From Labedaea rhizosphaerae (GTDB taxonomy: Bacteria; Actinomycetota; Actinomycetes; Mycobacteriales; Pseudonocardiaceae), in NCBI RefSeq assembly GCF_004362825.1, contig NZ_SNXZ01000007.1, positions 310,001 through 374,000 on the forward strand: a DNA stretch of 64,000 bases. The letters are read 5' to 3'. The translations under genes and the position numbers were made by a program. The notes beneath the pieces are model-generated. The model worked only from the letters and a program-made list of their open reading frames with translations, did not search any database and was not told where the DNA came from. Below are positions 19,801 through 27,545 of the stretch, piece by piece (the stretch's first letter is position 1; each line of letters opens with the position of its first letter).

Positions 19801-22800
19801 CCAGCTCGCGTTGCCGCTGGGCACGCTGCTGCCGTACTTCTACGGCGACTACAACCGCGGTTACGTCCTGGTGCCGGGGTTCTACCCGGTCACCAACCGC
19901 CGGGACCACCCGAGGCCGGTCACCGAGGCCGACCTCGCCAAGTACAAGAAGACCGCCTCGGACGTGCTGCAGCTCATCGACGACGTGACCGCGCTGGTCG
20001 TCACCTACGTGGCGAAGTTCAAGGCCACGCCCGGGATGACCGCCGCCGAGCTGATCGACGAGCTGAAGAAGGACCCGGCCTACCTGGCCGTGGTCGCGCA
20101 GATCGATGCGTTCCGCGGCCTGCGCTACGGGCTGAACGTCCGCAACTTCCACCACCCGCTGGTGTGCCGGTTCCGCTCCGAGCTCAACGCCGCCGGCGTG
20201 CCCGCGATGATGCGCCGCGAGGTGCAGCTGGCCGACACCGGCTTCGACTTCGCCGCGACCTACCAGCCGCAACCGATCGTGGTGCAGCCCTACCCGCGCG
20301 AGGACGTCGACTTCGAGCTGGCCGGTGCGTACTCGTCCTACAACTGGGAGCTGTTCTTCCACCTGCCGTTCGACATCGCGACCCGGCTGGGCGAGGACCA
20401 GCAGTTCGAGAAGGCCCGCGACTGGTACCACCTGATCTTCAACCCGGTCGGCATCGGCGACCGGCCCGCGCCGCGGCGCTACTGGAACACCAAGCCGTTC
20501 TTCCAGACCACCCCCGCGGACTACCTCGAGCAGCGGATCGACACGATCATGGGCACGATCGCCGCCGACCCGGCCGGGGCCACCATCGGCGACCTCGCGT
20601 TCGAGGTGGACCAGTGGCGGCGCAACCCGTTCATGCCCGACGTGGTGGCCCGCTCGCGTCCGATCGCCTTCCAGGTCGCCACGGTGATGAACTACGTGCA
20701 GAACCTGGTGGACTGGGGCGACAGCCTGTTCCGCCAGTTCACCCGCGAGTCGGTCAACCAGGCGACCCAGCTCTACGTGCTGGCGGGCAAGCTCCTGGGC
20801 AAGCGCCCGGACATCGTGCCGCCCGCGGTGCCGGTGCCGGACATGACGTACGCGCAGCTGCGGGGTGAGCTCGACCTCTTCGGCAACGCCCTGCTGGACC
20901 TGGAGAACCTGGTCCCGGACCTGAACCTGTTGCCGCACAAGGGTGGCGAGCTCCCGCCGCCGCCCGCGACGCTGACCTCGCTGTACTTCTGCATCCCGCC
21001 GAACGAGAACCTGCTCGCGCTGTGGGACCTGGTGTCCGACCGGCTCACCAAGATCCGCAACTGCGAGAACATCGACGGCATCGCCGCGTCGCTGGCGTTG
21101 TTCTCCCCGCCGATCGACCCGGGCGCGCTGGTCCGCGCGGCCGCCGCGGGCCTGGACCTCTCCGCGTTCCTGGCCGGGCTCGGCGCGCCGCCGCCGCACT
21201 ACCGGTTCGTGACGATGGCGGGCAAGGCCACCGAGCTGACCCAGCACGTGGCCGGCCTTGGCTCGGAACTGCTCGTGGCGCTGGAGAAGAAGGACGCCGA
21301 GGCGCTCGGGCGGCTGCGTGACGAGCAGGAGATCGCGGTGCTCGACTCGGTGCGCGCGGTCAAGCTCGCGACCATCGAGGAAGCGAAGGGCTCGCTGGAA
21401 TCGTTGCGCAAGGGCAAGGACATCGCCCAGGAGAAGCTCGACTTCTACACCGCGCAGCCGTTCATGTCGACGTGGGAGTACACCGCGGCGGCGCTCAACG
21501 GGGCGTCCCTGCTGGGCGAGGCCGCGGTCGGCCTGGGCTACGCGTTGTCCGGTGGCCTGCGGGCGATCCCCGACTTCCTGGCCGGTGGCGCCGGGTTCGG
21601 CGGGTCCCCGACGGTCACCGTGACCACTGGTGGCGCCAGTGCCGGCAAGTCGGGGGAACTGGCCGTAGGCGCGTTGTCGTCGCTGGTCCGGGCGGCCGAG
21701 AAGGGCGCCGGGATGGCCAACACGCAGGCCACCTACCACCTGCGTGCCGACACCAACGACTTCAACGCCGAGCTGGCCCGCCGGGAGATCGCCCAGATCG
21801 ACCAGCAGATCACCACGGCGCAGCTGCACCTGGACATGCTCGCCGCCGACCTGGCGACCCACGACCTGCAGCGCAAGAACGCGCAGAAGGTCGCGGACTT
21901 CATGAAGTCCAAGTACACCAACAAGGAGCTCTACACCTGGATGATCGGCCAGCTCAGGTCCGTGTACTACCAGGCGTACAAGCTGGCCTTCGACACGGCG
22001 AAGAAGGCCGAGCGCTGCTACGTCTACGAACTCGACCGCGACGACTCGTTCATCGGGTTCGGGTACTGGGACAGCATGAAGAAGGGCTTGATGACCGCGG
22101 ACGCGCTGCTGCACGACATCAAGCGGATGGAAATGGGGTACCTGGACCACAACGCCCGTGAGTACGAGCTGACCAAGCACGTCTCGATGGCGCAGCTGGA
22201 CCCGGGGGCGTTGCTGCAACTGAAGAACACCGGCAAGGTCACGTTCTCGGTGCCGGAGCTCGCGTTCGCGCTGGACTACCCGAACCAGTTCCACCAGCGG
22301 ATCGTGTCGGCGAGCGCCACCCTGGTCTGCAACGCCGGGCCGTACACGACCGTCGGCGTCACGATGTCGTTGGTGGGCAACAAGTACCGCAAGTCGACGG
22401 CCGCGCGCACCGGCGCCGTGACCGACAAGGACAAGTACGCCGAAGACCCGGGCAACGACCCGCGGTTCGCCTACAACATCGGCAGCACGGCGTCGATCGC
22501 GACCAGCACCGCGGTATCGGATTCGGGCTTGTTCGAACTGAACTTCCACGACGAGCGCTACCTGCCGTTCGAGGGCGCGGGCGCGGTCAGCACGTGGCAG
22601 ATCGAGATGTCCACGGCCTTCCCGCAGTTCGACCCGGCGACCATCTCGGACTTCGTCCTGACCCTGCGCTACCGCGCCCGCGAAGGCGGCTCGTCCTTCC
22701 GCGCGATGGTGGAGAAGGGCGTCGCGGCGGTCATCAACGAGACGGCGCTGAACGCGGGCAGGCAGGGCCTGTACCTGTCGTTCGACATGGCCGCGAGCTT

Positions 22801-23116
22801 CCCGGACGAGTGGTGGCAGCTCAAGCAGACCGGCTCCACGACCCTGACGATCGGCGAGCAGCACCTGCCGTACTTCGCCCGGTCGCACACCCCGGTGCTC
22901 GGCCCCGCGACGTGGGCGGCCAAGGTCGCGGGCGCCCCGCCGAACTACGTCCTCACCGTCGGCGGCACGGCGACCACGATCAACCGGGATCCGGTGATGA
23001 AGAACCTGTGCGTCGGCACAGCGGGGACGCCGGTGCTGGGGACGCCGATCACGGTGAGCGCCAACGCGGCCAAGCTGGAGGATCTGGTGGTGCTGGTGCA
23101 CTACACCGTCACGTGA
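13889..23116 (+). CDS. Tc toxin TcA subunit (pore-forming translocator)
   Basis: This encodes 3075 residues, with GGAGAG before the ATG. Order: a peptidoglycan-binding-1 domain (about 6-70; LSVGQSGPAVRTLQARL); a beta-sandwich resembling a transthyretin/CNA-B domain (about 80-175); and the alpha-helical VRP1 shell, with the hallmark CECSDCRSVHGAPAYLVD near 640. The helical ABC_toxin_N part follows (about 1590-1710; NFRVWEANRKIFLWPENWH), then a neuraminidase-like region. Next is the coiled channel with a Gly-rich hydrophobic tip (about 2510-2600), and the TcB-binding region (FIGFGYWDSMKKGL, EYELTKHVSMAQLDPGAL) at about 2720-2780. TcA pentamers bind target membranes and inject the TcC effector. 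The peptidoglycan-binding domain is not part of the well-studied Photorhabdus TcdA1 layout. Length and one-piece architecture fit the family. Confidence 0.93.
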   Translation: MSENFRALSVGQSGPAVRTLQARLLDFGAAPTHDELVAGMFGASTRYQLIAVQQRLQLPATGVADPDTVRALNAAETTRHGYVVGLVLGPREEPATGVTVRAFDRDMRAEQPLGEPAVSGVDGFYQVTYTLDQAREAEAGTADVVVRAYQGEIQLTDPPMAETEFNAGPLVAITVRLAVAVAPEETEYERIVRVLRPLVGKVALTDLAQDERHQDLTFLSGETRIAAAKIEHVAVAHRLLAATKITAPFFYALFALDTLASATHWASLTPRLRITLASEVHPLLLDIALLSDEDITAAVRRAVETFLVPRAVLDQLPEILEMLGAYRAEARRYAAEQRERVLNDHLQHLLDSDLVAQVTSIMDGDAFGDLPGLFDRLFALDPVAPQQQADRTRGKLSLVELLGNDAGLIEHVRAEHGLDGFDDAHRLATIAPADWAKAVQERADRPVDDEDAARQGDLLAERMANRYPTTAFAHRLSTDDEAPLPHAAAVADLLATNPEFDLATGDVRSLLAEHPEFTGSGPAAALRSAQRVFRLAPNYAKSRALLADGLHSAGAVLARGRDRFVRDAVRSGAFDAGAATAAFAKAADVHTASLVLAGQLTGAASATMLPALAEAPAKLEPVVKDFPSMKSLFSTIDLCECSDCRSVHGAPAYLVDVLQYLSHRLVTDTTTTPAVTVKGALTALLQRRPDLAVTDLNCANTNTELPYLDVVCELLEDAVAPHAGIAFAGAVAAGPVSASLLSTLQGADLAFTTAAIVYGPDLDGGYVVRDTAAVAGLTPDGGGWRIRTLRQTFGTSAQVSAAPEYVNDDAYARLASSPFCFALPFDLSHQETRRYFAQFDVDRAELMRLLQTGGTPSDAACAAESLGLSDAQRLAVVTPDVANQPTIWNTPAAPAASTLSTVATFLIRAGITYADLLDLVDRPWLDGGQDLFVRHLDSTSDLAQKQIVNLDDTALDRFHRFLRVRTATGWPTATLDRAIRSSACGKGVLDDACLIAITALIRASRAMGLSIDATLDLLEPLSLTDGTYPATFLDPVRTGSVDSRFQPAAVLANEAAETSTPGSGGKLSAAAGYLGLALGTTPADTATVLALTGTDPALTTASVSRAYALARLCVTLHLSAADLDSAIAVTGLDPLASADDLTAFATAVTRLRATPLPPATWRYLLRHEAADLTTYEVAADTVTSLLTTLHDVYAKAALADASPYDADATPAENTRAVRPFLNRLPGITAGSVATAQTLLDDAWTDPAVTEAAFVDATFGPFFDTTALKAALTARAAAVAPKDAAQNAVIEALATAVSDYLYRTDRETALGTAVATDLAAEADVVDALLNHAHLEEPVSAGGPLLHDVLLDDDTSAAATDLKERSIRLLHTISLATGKLELTATTIAWLLDNAKALGWLRWDHLPYEAGQPVTTYAEWLRLNDFLDLLATYPDTVDPAHPTVPVTAQGFYDAVLAGGPALGTLALLTGTDPDTLTALDTHLGFAVADYTDPATGNRLLAAATVLRTFGLDVPGAVAVTAPVLGPAEAKRMRAALKTRYADTEWLGVLKQIQDGLRPLKRDALVAYLLAVNPHLAGVDDLYDYFLIDVQMSAGMATSRIVQAHATVQLFAMRCLMALEPTCVAQVGVDDGWAQWSWMANFRVWEANRKIFLWPENWHVPSLRDDRSELFVKLDDQLQQDALTDLSVEDATGAYLERLDDIAHLDVMAVYYDTAARIEHVFARTKGGAPYTYFHRQFIAERAWTPWTTVPLDITGDQLLAFSRNSRLTLAWPVFTSEPDDKKNPPDTPDPASLGGGKANDKPDKRWKIQLAVSEYAGGRWREKRISHDGLHTLFGPTQYDPSHFNFFVWALGATQAITCFSPGGYLGSFALTGCKGYPEPQQGGSLAMQLYPRFKDTDLLADRFTPSSGYVGEELTIKQLPITPPQPIFGQTPSGPFEITYPFQLTVIDWLVVAIELWAQAHATQNLAYGEMRRQLALPLGTLLPYFYGDYNRGYVLVPGFYPVTNRRDHPRPVTEADLAKYKKTASDVLQLIDDVTALVVTYVAKFKATPGMTAAELIDELKKDPAYLAVVAQIDAFRGLRYGLNVRNFHHPLVCRFRSELNAAGVPAMMRREVQLADTGFDFAATYQPQPIVVQPYPREDVDFELAGAYSSYNWELFFHLPFDIATRLGEDQQFEKARDWYHLIFNPVGIGDRPAPRRYWNTKPFFQTTPADYLEQRIDTIMGTIAADPAGATIGDLAFEVDQWRRNPFMPDVVARSRPIAFQVATVMNYVQNLVDWGDSLFRQFTRESVNQATQLYVLAGKLLGKRPDIVPPAVPVPDMTYAQLRGELDLFGNALLDLENLVPDLNLLPHKGGELPPPPATLTSLYFCIPPNENLLALWDLVSDRLTKIRNCENIDGIAASLALFSPPIDPGALVRAAAAGLDLSAFLAGLGAPPPHYRFVTMAGKATELTQHVAGLGSELLVALEKKDAEALGRLRDEQEIAVLDSVRAVKLATIEEAKGSLESLRKGKDIAQEKLDFYTAQPFMSTWEYTAAALNGASLLGEAAVGLGYALSGGLRAIPDFLAGGAGFGGSPTVTVTTGGASAGKSGELAVGALSSLVRAAEKGAGMANTQATYHLRADTNDFNAELARREIAQIDQQITTAQLHLDMLAADLATHDLQRKNAQKVADFMKSKYTNKELYTWMIGQLRSVYYQAYKLAFDTAKKAERCYVYELDRDDSFIGFGYWDSMKKGLMTADALLHDIKRMEMGYLDHNAREYELTKHVSMAQLDPGALLQLKNTGKVTFSVPELAFALDYPNQFHQRIVSASATLVCNAGPYTTVGVTMSLVGNKYRKSTAARTGAVTDKDKYAEDPGNDPRFAYNIGSTASIATSTAVSDSGLFELNFHDERYLPFEGAGAVSTWQIEMSTAFPQFDPATISDFVLTLRYRAREGGSSFRAMVEKGVAAVINETALNAGRQGLYLSFDMAASFPDEWWQLKQTGSTTLTIGEQHLPYFARSHTPVLGPATWAAKVAGAPPNYVLTVGGTATTINRDPVMKNLCVGTAGTPVLGTPITVSANAAKLEDLVVLVHYTVT

Positions 23117-23135
23117 GCGCGGCGGACCTTTCCGC

Positions 23136-24248
23136 TCAGCCCCAGACTTCCGCGGCCGTCTCGACGATCAGCGCGAGCTTGGCGACCTGCTCGTCGTAGG
23201 TGAGCGCGTTGCCCTCGACCGTGGAGGAGAAGCCGCACTGCGGGGACAGGCAGAGTTGGTCGAGGGGCACGTACCGGGCGGCCTCGTCGATGCGGCGCTT
23301 GAGCGTGTCCTTGGACTCCAGCTCGCCGCGTTTGGTCGTCACCAGACCGAGCACCACGAGCTTTCCCGGCGGCACGAACCGCAGCGGTGCGAAGGTCCCG
23401 GACCGCTCGTCGTCGTATTCGAGGAAGAAGCCGTCCACCGCGAGCTCGGAGAACAGGGCCTCGGCCACGAAGTCGTAGCCACCCGACGCGGCCCACGACG
23501 AGCGGAAGTTGCCCCGGCACATGTGGGTGGTGACGCGCAGGTCGGCGGGGCGGTCGGCGATGGCCGCGTTGATCTGCTTGAGGTAACGCAGGTGCTGGTG
23601 TTCGGCGTCGTCACCGCGGGCGGTCAGTTCCGCGCGCTGGGCCGGGTCGTTGAGGTAGGCCAGGCTCGTGTCGTCCAACTGCAGGTAGCGGCACCCGAGG
23701 TCGTACACGCCGCGCACCTGGTCGGCGTACGCGGCCGAAAGGTCCGTCCAGAACTGCTCCTGCGACGGGTACACCGCCGGGTCCAGCGCGGCCGGGCCGC
23801 CGCGGTAGTGGACCATGCTGGGCGACGGGATCGTCAGCTTCGGGGTCACCGCGCCGGCGACGTCCTTCAGGAAGGCGAAGTCGTCGGCGAAGATGGTCTC
23901 CGGCAACCGAATCGGACCGTCCACGCGCAATGCCGCGGTGGTGAACTCGATCTGGCCGTCGGGGGAGGAGAACCGCACTTTGATCGGCTCGTCCGGGGCC
24001 GGCGACACGCCGCCGAGCTGGTAGATGAAGTCCATGTGCCACGACGCGCGCCGGAACTCGCCGTCGGTCGCCGACTGCAGTCCGACCGCCGCCTGCATGG
24101 CGACCACCTGTCGGATCGCGTCGTCTTCGATGGCGCGCAACTCTTGAGCCGAGATGCGGCCGTTCTTGTGGTCTTCGCGGGCCGTGTGCAGCTGGGCCGG
24201 GCGCAGCAAGCTGCCCACGTGGTCGGCGCGAAACGGTGGCAGGGCCAT
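23136..24248 (-). CDS. MetE-like cobalamin-independent methionine synthase family protein (YxjG/YxjH type)
   Basis: This encodes 370 residues and starts at an ATG near a divergent boundary. It is the short, C-terminal-domain-only form of cobalamin-independent methionine synthase: it opens RADHVGSLLRP. It carries zinc-ligand motifs THMCRGN (His and Cys) and SPQCGF (Cys), plus DDTSLAYL and FFLEYDDERSG segments of the (beta/alpha)8 barrel. Such proteins transfer methyl groups from methylated donors to homocysteine or related thiols; the true substrates of the short forms vary. It converges on the TcA gene with only 19 bp between stops. No methionine or cobalamin riboswitch is evident upstream. 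Confidence 0.85.
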   Translation of the reverse strand: MALPPFRADHVGSLLRPAQLHTAREDHKNGRISAQELRAIEDDAIRQVVAMQAAVGLQSATDGEFRRASWHMDFIYQLGGVSPAPDEPIKVRFSSPDGQIEFTTAALRVDGPIRLPETIFADDFAFLKDVAGAVTPKLTIPSPSMVHYRGGPAALDPAVYPSQEQFWTDLSAAYADQVRGVYDLGCRYLQLDDTSLAYLNDPAQRAELTARGDDAEHQHLRYLKQINAAIADRPADLRVTTHMCRGNFRSSWAASGGYDFVAEALFSELAVDGFFLEYDDERSGTFAPLRFVPPGKLVVLGLVTTKRGELESKDTLKRRIDEAARYVPLDQLCLSPQCGFSSTVEGNALTYDEQVAKLALIVETAAEVWG

Positions 24249-24377
24249 GGAAGAGCAAGCGTAGTCGGTGCACGGGCGTCAGGCGCGCCGAATGCACTCG
24301 GTGAACGCCGCCGGCCGGCCGGCCATTGCCCGCCGCGGTGCCGCCGCCGGGAAAGCGGGCCACGGCATCATGGTGCG

Positions 24378-25067
24378 GTGCCATACCGCATGCTGCTCGC
24401 TGACGACGACCGAGCGATCCGGGAGTCGTTGGTGCGCGCGCTGGAGCTCGAGGGTTACGAGGTCGTCGTGGCCGGCGATGGGGTCCACGCCCTGGCCACG
24501 GCCCGGCACGAGCGTTTCGACGTGCTCATCCTCGACGTGATGATGCCGTCGGTGGACGGGCTCGGGGTGTGCCGGGTGCTGCGGGCCGACGGCGACAGCA
24601 CCCCAATCCTGATGCTCACCGCCCGGGTCGAGACCTCCGACCGGGTGGCGGGCCTCGACGCGGGCGCGGACGACTACCTGCCGAAGCCGTTCGAACTCGA
24701 CGAGCTGCTCGCCCGGTTGCGGGCCCTGCTGCGCCGGGCCGCGCCGGACGCAACCGCCGGCCCGGCCCAGCGGTTGCGGCTCGATCAGCTGGTCGTCGAC
24801 CCGGGCGCGCGGCGGGTGTGGTGGCGCGACATCGAGATCACCTTGTCCAAGACGGAGTTCGACCTGCTGGAACTGCTGGTCCGCAATGCGGGGATCGCGC
24901 TGGACCGGGCTACCATCTACCGGCGCATCTGGGGTTACGAGTTCGGCCCGGACTCGAAGAACCTCCCCGTCTACATCGGCTACCTGCGGCGCAAGCTCGA
25001 GGACGCCGGGGCGGCTGAGCTGATCCGCACCGTGCGCGGCGTCGGCTATTCGGTGCGTGCGCGGTGA
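24378..25067 (+). CDS. OmpR-family response regulator
   Basis: A GTG at 24378 (229 residues) or the in-frame ATG at 24390 starts the protein; no strong ribosome site separates them. The receiver domain has the acidic pair in [12 protein letters not shown], the phospho-acceptor Asp in [12 protein letters not shown], Thr in LMLTARV and Lys in YLPKPFE. The C-terminal winged helix is the OmpR/PhoB type ([15 protein letters not shown], then the recognition part [12 protein letters not shown]). It resembles mycobacterial MprA-like regulators. Its stop overlaps the start of the kinase gene by four bases, so the two form a two-component operon. The stimulus is unknown. Confidence 0.92.
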   Translation: MPYRMLLADDDRAIRESLVRALELEGYEVVVAGDGVHALATARHERFDVLILDVMMPSVDGLGVCRVLRADGDSTPILMLTARVETSDRVAGLDAGADDYLPKPFELDELLARLRALLRRAAPDATAGPAQRLRLDQLVVDPGARRVWWRDIEITLSKTEFDLLELLVRNAGIALDRATIYRRIWGYEFGPDSKNLPVYIGYLRRKLEDAGAAELIRTVRGVGYSVRAR

Positions 25068-26419
25068 ACCTCGCGGCCCGGCTCGCGCTCGCGTTCGCCG
25101 CCGTCGCCGCGGTGGTGGCGGGGCTCGTCGGCGTCTTGAGCTACCAGACCGCCTCCGACCGGGTGCAGGACGAACTCGACCGTACGCTGCTGACCACCGC
25201 GGCGGAGGTCACCGCCGGCGCCACCGCCGTGCTCGAGCCGAACACCGCGATCGCCGGACCGGACGACGACCACGACGAGGCGCAGCCGATGGTCGCGCAG
25301 CGGATCGCCACGGACGGCAGCGTGCACCGCGTCGGTGGCCGCTCGCTCACCCTGCCGGTCGGTTCCGACGAACGCGTCCTGGCCGCACACGGCAAAACCG
25401 GTGATCACCTCTACCACGACGCCACGGTGGCGCCGGACGACTACCGCGTGATCACCGTCGCCCTGAACTCCGGACAGGGTGCGTTGCAGCTGGGTATCGA
25501 CGTCGATGAGACGCGGCACGTCCTGGCGTCGCTGGCCAACCGGATCGCGATGGTCAGCGCGCTGGTGCTGGTGGGTGCCGCGGCCGCTGGGTGGTTCATC
25601 GCCCGCCGCGTCACCCGTCGGCTGGTCCGGCTGACGCGGCTCGCCGAGCAGGTCAGCTCCAGCGGACAGCTCGACGTCGGGGTGTCCGGCGGCGGCCGTG
25701 ACGAGGTCGGCCGGTTGGCGGAGTCCTTCGACACCATGCTGAGCAGGCTCGCCACCGCTCGCGCGGACCAGGAACGGCTGGTGCAGGACGCCGCGCACGA
25801 GTTGCGCACGCCCTTGACCAGTCTGCGCACCAACGCCCGGGTCCTGCGCAGGTTCGGTGAACTCGACGCGACAGCGCGGGAGCGGCTGCTCGAGGACGTC
25901 GACGGCGAGACCCGTGAGCTCACCCACCTGGTGAACGAACTGGTCGAGCTGGCCACCGGTGGCTACGAGGAGGAACCGCTCGGGCCCATTGAGCTGCACG
26001 GGGTGGTGGCGCGGGCGGCCGAACGCGTGCGACGCCGGACGGGGCGGGAGATCCGCGTCGACACCGAACCGGTGCGGGTGCCCGGCCGGCACCGGTCGAT
26101 CGAGCGAGCCGTGACGAACCTGCTGGAGAACGCCCTGAAGTTCGACCGCGCTGGCCCAGTGGAGCTCGTGCAACGCGGCGACCGGATCGAGGTGCGCGAT
26201 CGGGGGCCGGGCATCGCGCCCGCGGATCGAGCGCACGTCTTCGACCGGTTCTACCGCGCCGACACCGCCCGCGCCCTGCCCGGATCGGGCCTGGGGCTCG
26301 CGATCGTGCGCCAGGTCGCGCAGGCCCACGGTGGCGACGTCATCGCGGCGGAGCGACCCGGAGGCGGCGCTGTGGTGGGCTTCACGGTGGCCACGGACCA
26401 CGTCTCGCCGGACTCTTGA
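25064..26419 (+). CDS. Membrane sensor histidine kinase (MprB-like)
   Basis: This encodes 451 residues, starting with GTG inside the preceding stop (GTGA). Two membrane helices (about 5-25 and 160-185) bracket an extracytoplasmic sensor of about 130 residues with an acidic patch [13 protein letters not shown] linker follows, then the H box [14 protein letters not shown], the N box NLLENALKF, and G boxes DRGPGIAP and GSGLGLAIV. It is expected to autophosphorylate and pass phosphate to the adjacent regulator. MprB homologues respond to envelope stress in mycobacteria; that signal is not shown here. Confidence 0.92.
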   Translation: MNLAARLALAFAAVAAVVAGLVGVLSYQTASDRVQDELDRTLLTTAAEVTAGATAVLEPNTAIAGPDDDHDEAQPMVAQRIATDGSVHRVGGRSLTLPVGSDERVLAAHGKTGDHLYHDATVAPDDYRVITVALNSGQGALQLGIDVDETRHVLASLANRIAMVSALVLVGAAAAGWFIARRVTRRLVRLTRLAEQVSSSGQLDVGVSGGGRDEVGRLAESFDTMLSRLATARADQERLVQDAAHELRTPLTSLRTNARVLRRFGELDATARERLLEDVDGETRELTHLVNELVELATGGYEEEPLGPIELHGVVARAAERVRRRTGREIRVDTEPVRVPGRHRSIERAVTNLLENALKFDRAGPVELVQRGDRIEVRDRGPGIAPADRAHVFDRFYRADTARALPGSGLGLAIVRQVAQAHGGDVIAAERPGGGAVVGFTVATDHVSPDS

Positions 26420-26630
26420 CCAAACCGAGGCCATCACCCGGTGCGCACATCGTTGATCCACTGATCCGCACACCGGCGCCCGAGTGTCGGACCTGTTGTC
26501 GGTCACAGTGTCCCGCCCGTCGCTGCTGTGGGCCGTCGTCTACGCCACCGCGGCGTTCGCGCACGGACCGGGCGCCGAGGTCTGGTGGCGACTGCGCGTC
26601 CGACTACGAGATCACCGCGGTGGCGTGGGG

Positions 26631-27044
26631 TCAGGCCGAAGCCGCCACAGGTTCCCGCGTACGACGCGACCACAGGCCTTCGAGGGCGAGCTTCCCCGGC
26701 CCGGTGAAGGCCACCACCAGCAGTGCCCAGCAGAACAGCGCGGCGGCCTCCCCGCCGTTGCGGATCGGCCAGAGGCCGTGGGGCGCGTGCACGGTGAAGT
26801 ACGCGAACGCCATGGAGCCCGAGCCCAGGATCGCGGCTGGTCTGGTCCCGACGCCGACGCACACCAGGATGCCGCACACCAGCTGGATGAGCGCGGCCCA
26901 CCAGCCCGGCCATTGGCCCACCGGGGCCGGGTGTGCGCCGAAGAGGCCGAAGATGGTCTTGAAACCGTGGCAGGCGAACAAGAAGCCGATCACGATGCGG
27001 AACAGCCCGATGATGTGGTCGCGAGCTTGGTCCAAGCGGTGCAT
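26631..27044 (-). CDS. DoxX family membrane protein
   Basis: This encodes 137 residues; the ATG at 27044 has GGAGGG four bases upstream, whereas the longer frame to 27191 lacks support. Four hydrophobic helices are visible: IIGLFRIVIGFLFACHGFK, then ALIQLVCGILVCVGVGTRPA, then GSMAFAYFTVHAP, and ALFCWALLVVAFTG. The HGFKTIFGLFG and GxGTRPAA segments are typical of DoxX/SURF4-like proteins. Some of these act in redox or thiol homeostasis at the membrane; the substrate here is unknown. It is monocistronic. Confidence 0.85.
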   Translation of the reverse strand: MHRLDQARDHIIGLFRIVIGFLFACHGFKTIFGLFGAHPAPVGQWPGWWAALIQLVCGILVCVGVGTRPAAILGSGSMAFAYFTVHAPHGLWPIRNGGEAAALFCWALLVVAFTGPGKLALEGLWSRRTREPVAASA

Positions 27045-27199
27045 GGGCCCTCCGGGCGCCGACGGGCGGGCACGGCGAGGCGCCCGCGGGACGGGGGATG
27101 AACTCGGCGAAACAGTTCTCGCACAACGGAAAGCACAACGTGTGACGAGAAAGGCACGGCCAGTTATACCGTCGGTGTCCTCGGGTGGCACCCGCCGAA

Positions 27200-27460
27200 C
27201 GTCGTAGTCCGGCGGATTCTCACCAACCTCTTACCTTCGGTTTCCGTCAGCCGGTGAGCGACGCGAAGAGCGTGGTGCAGCCGGGTCGTCCTCCAGGTCC
27301 GCGACGAGGAAGCACCGCGGGCCCTGCCGTGGCAGGTCCACAAAGGACTGTTGGTGATCCGTGGACCCGGTCCGGAGTGGGCGTAACCGATCACGGTGCC
27401 GCGAAGACGGTGTGGGCCGAGTTGCCGATCCTCACCACGCCGGCTGGGTCCAAACCCAGA
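27200..27460 (+). pseudogene. Broken anti-sigma-factor-like ATP-binding (HATPase_c_2) remnant
   Basis: Two frames carry halves of a recognisable C-terminus. One reads RVVLQVRDEEAPRALPWQ (about 27283-27336) and continues to KGLLVIRGPGPEWA before a TAA. The next frame resumes at the same place with GVTDHGAAKTVWAELP (about 27379-27426). Joined, they give the W-G-V...GKTVWxEL ending characteristic of actinobacterial SpoIIAB/RsbW-like ATP-binding regulators. A single-base indel around 27375-27382 explains the break. The N-terminal half is not recoverable. The rest of 27045-27545 holds no other supportable gene. Confidence 0.5.
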
Positions 27461-27545
27461 CGGGCAGCCACGACGCCGGTTCAGCCGGGTGACGCTGTAG
27501 CTCGTCGACCGCCCGCGCGCACGTGTCCTGATCGGCTTGGGATGG

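Noticed and set aside
15802-20868. A 1688-residue plus-strand frame inside TcA
   Set aside because: It lacks recognisable motifs and overlaps the conserved VRP1, ABC_toxin_N and channel regions of the real frame.
17261-23101. A 1946-residue open frame antisense to TcA, and an 845-residue one at 14702-17239
   Set aside because: Both are antisense shadows with repetitive Arg/Gly/Val/Gln composition; the TcA frame has consistent family motifs.
24249-24377. Cobalamin or SAM riboswitch upstream of the MetE-like gene
   Set aside because: The spacer is only about 130 bp and no conserved riboswitch core was recognisable.
23256-24377. Long N-terminal extension of the response regulator
   Set aside because: It runs antisense through the MetE-like gene; the receiver domain starts at 24378-24390.
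26416-27207. A 263-residue plus frame opposite the DoxX gene
   Set aside because: The minus frame has four clean membrane helices and a strong ribosome site; the plus frame has neither.
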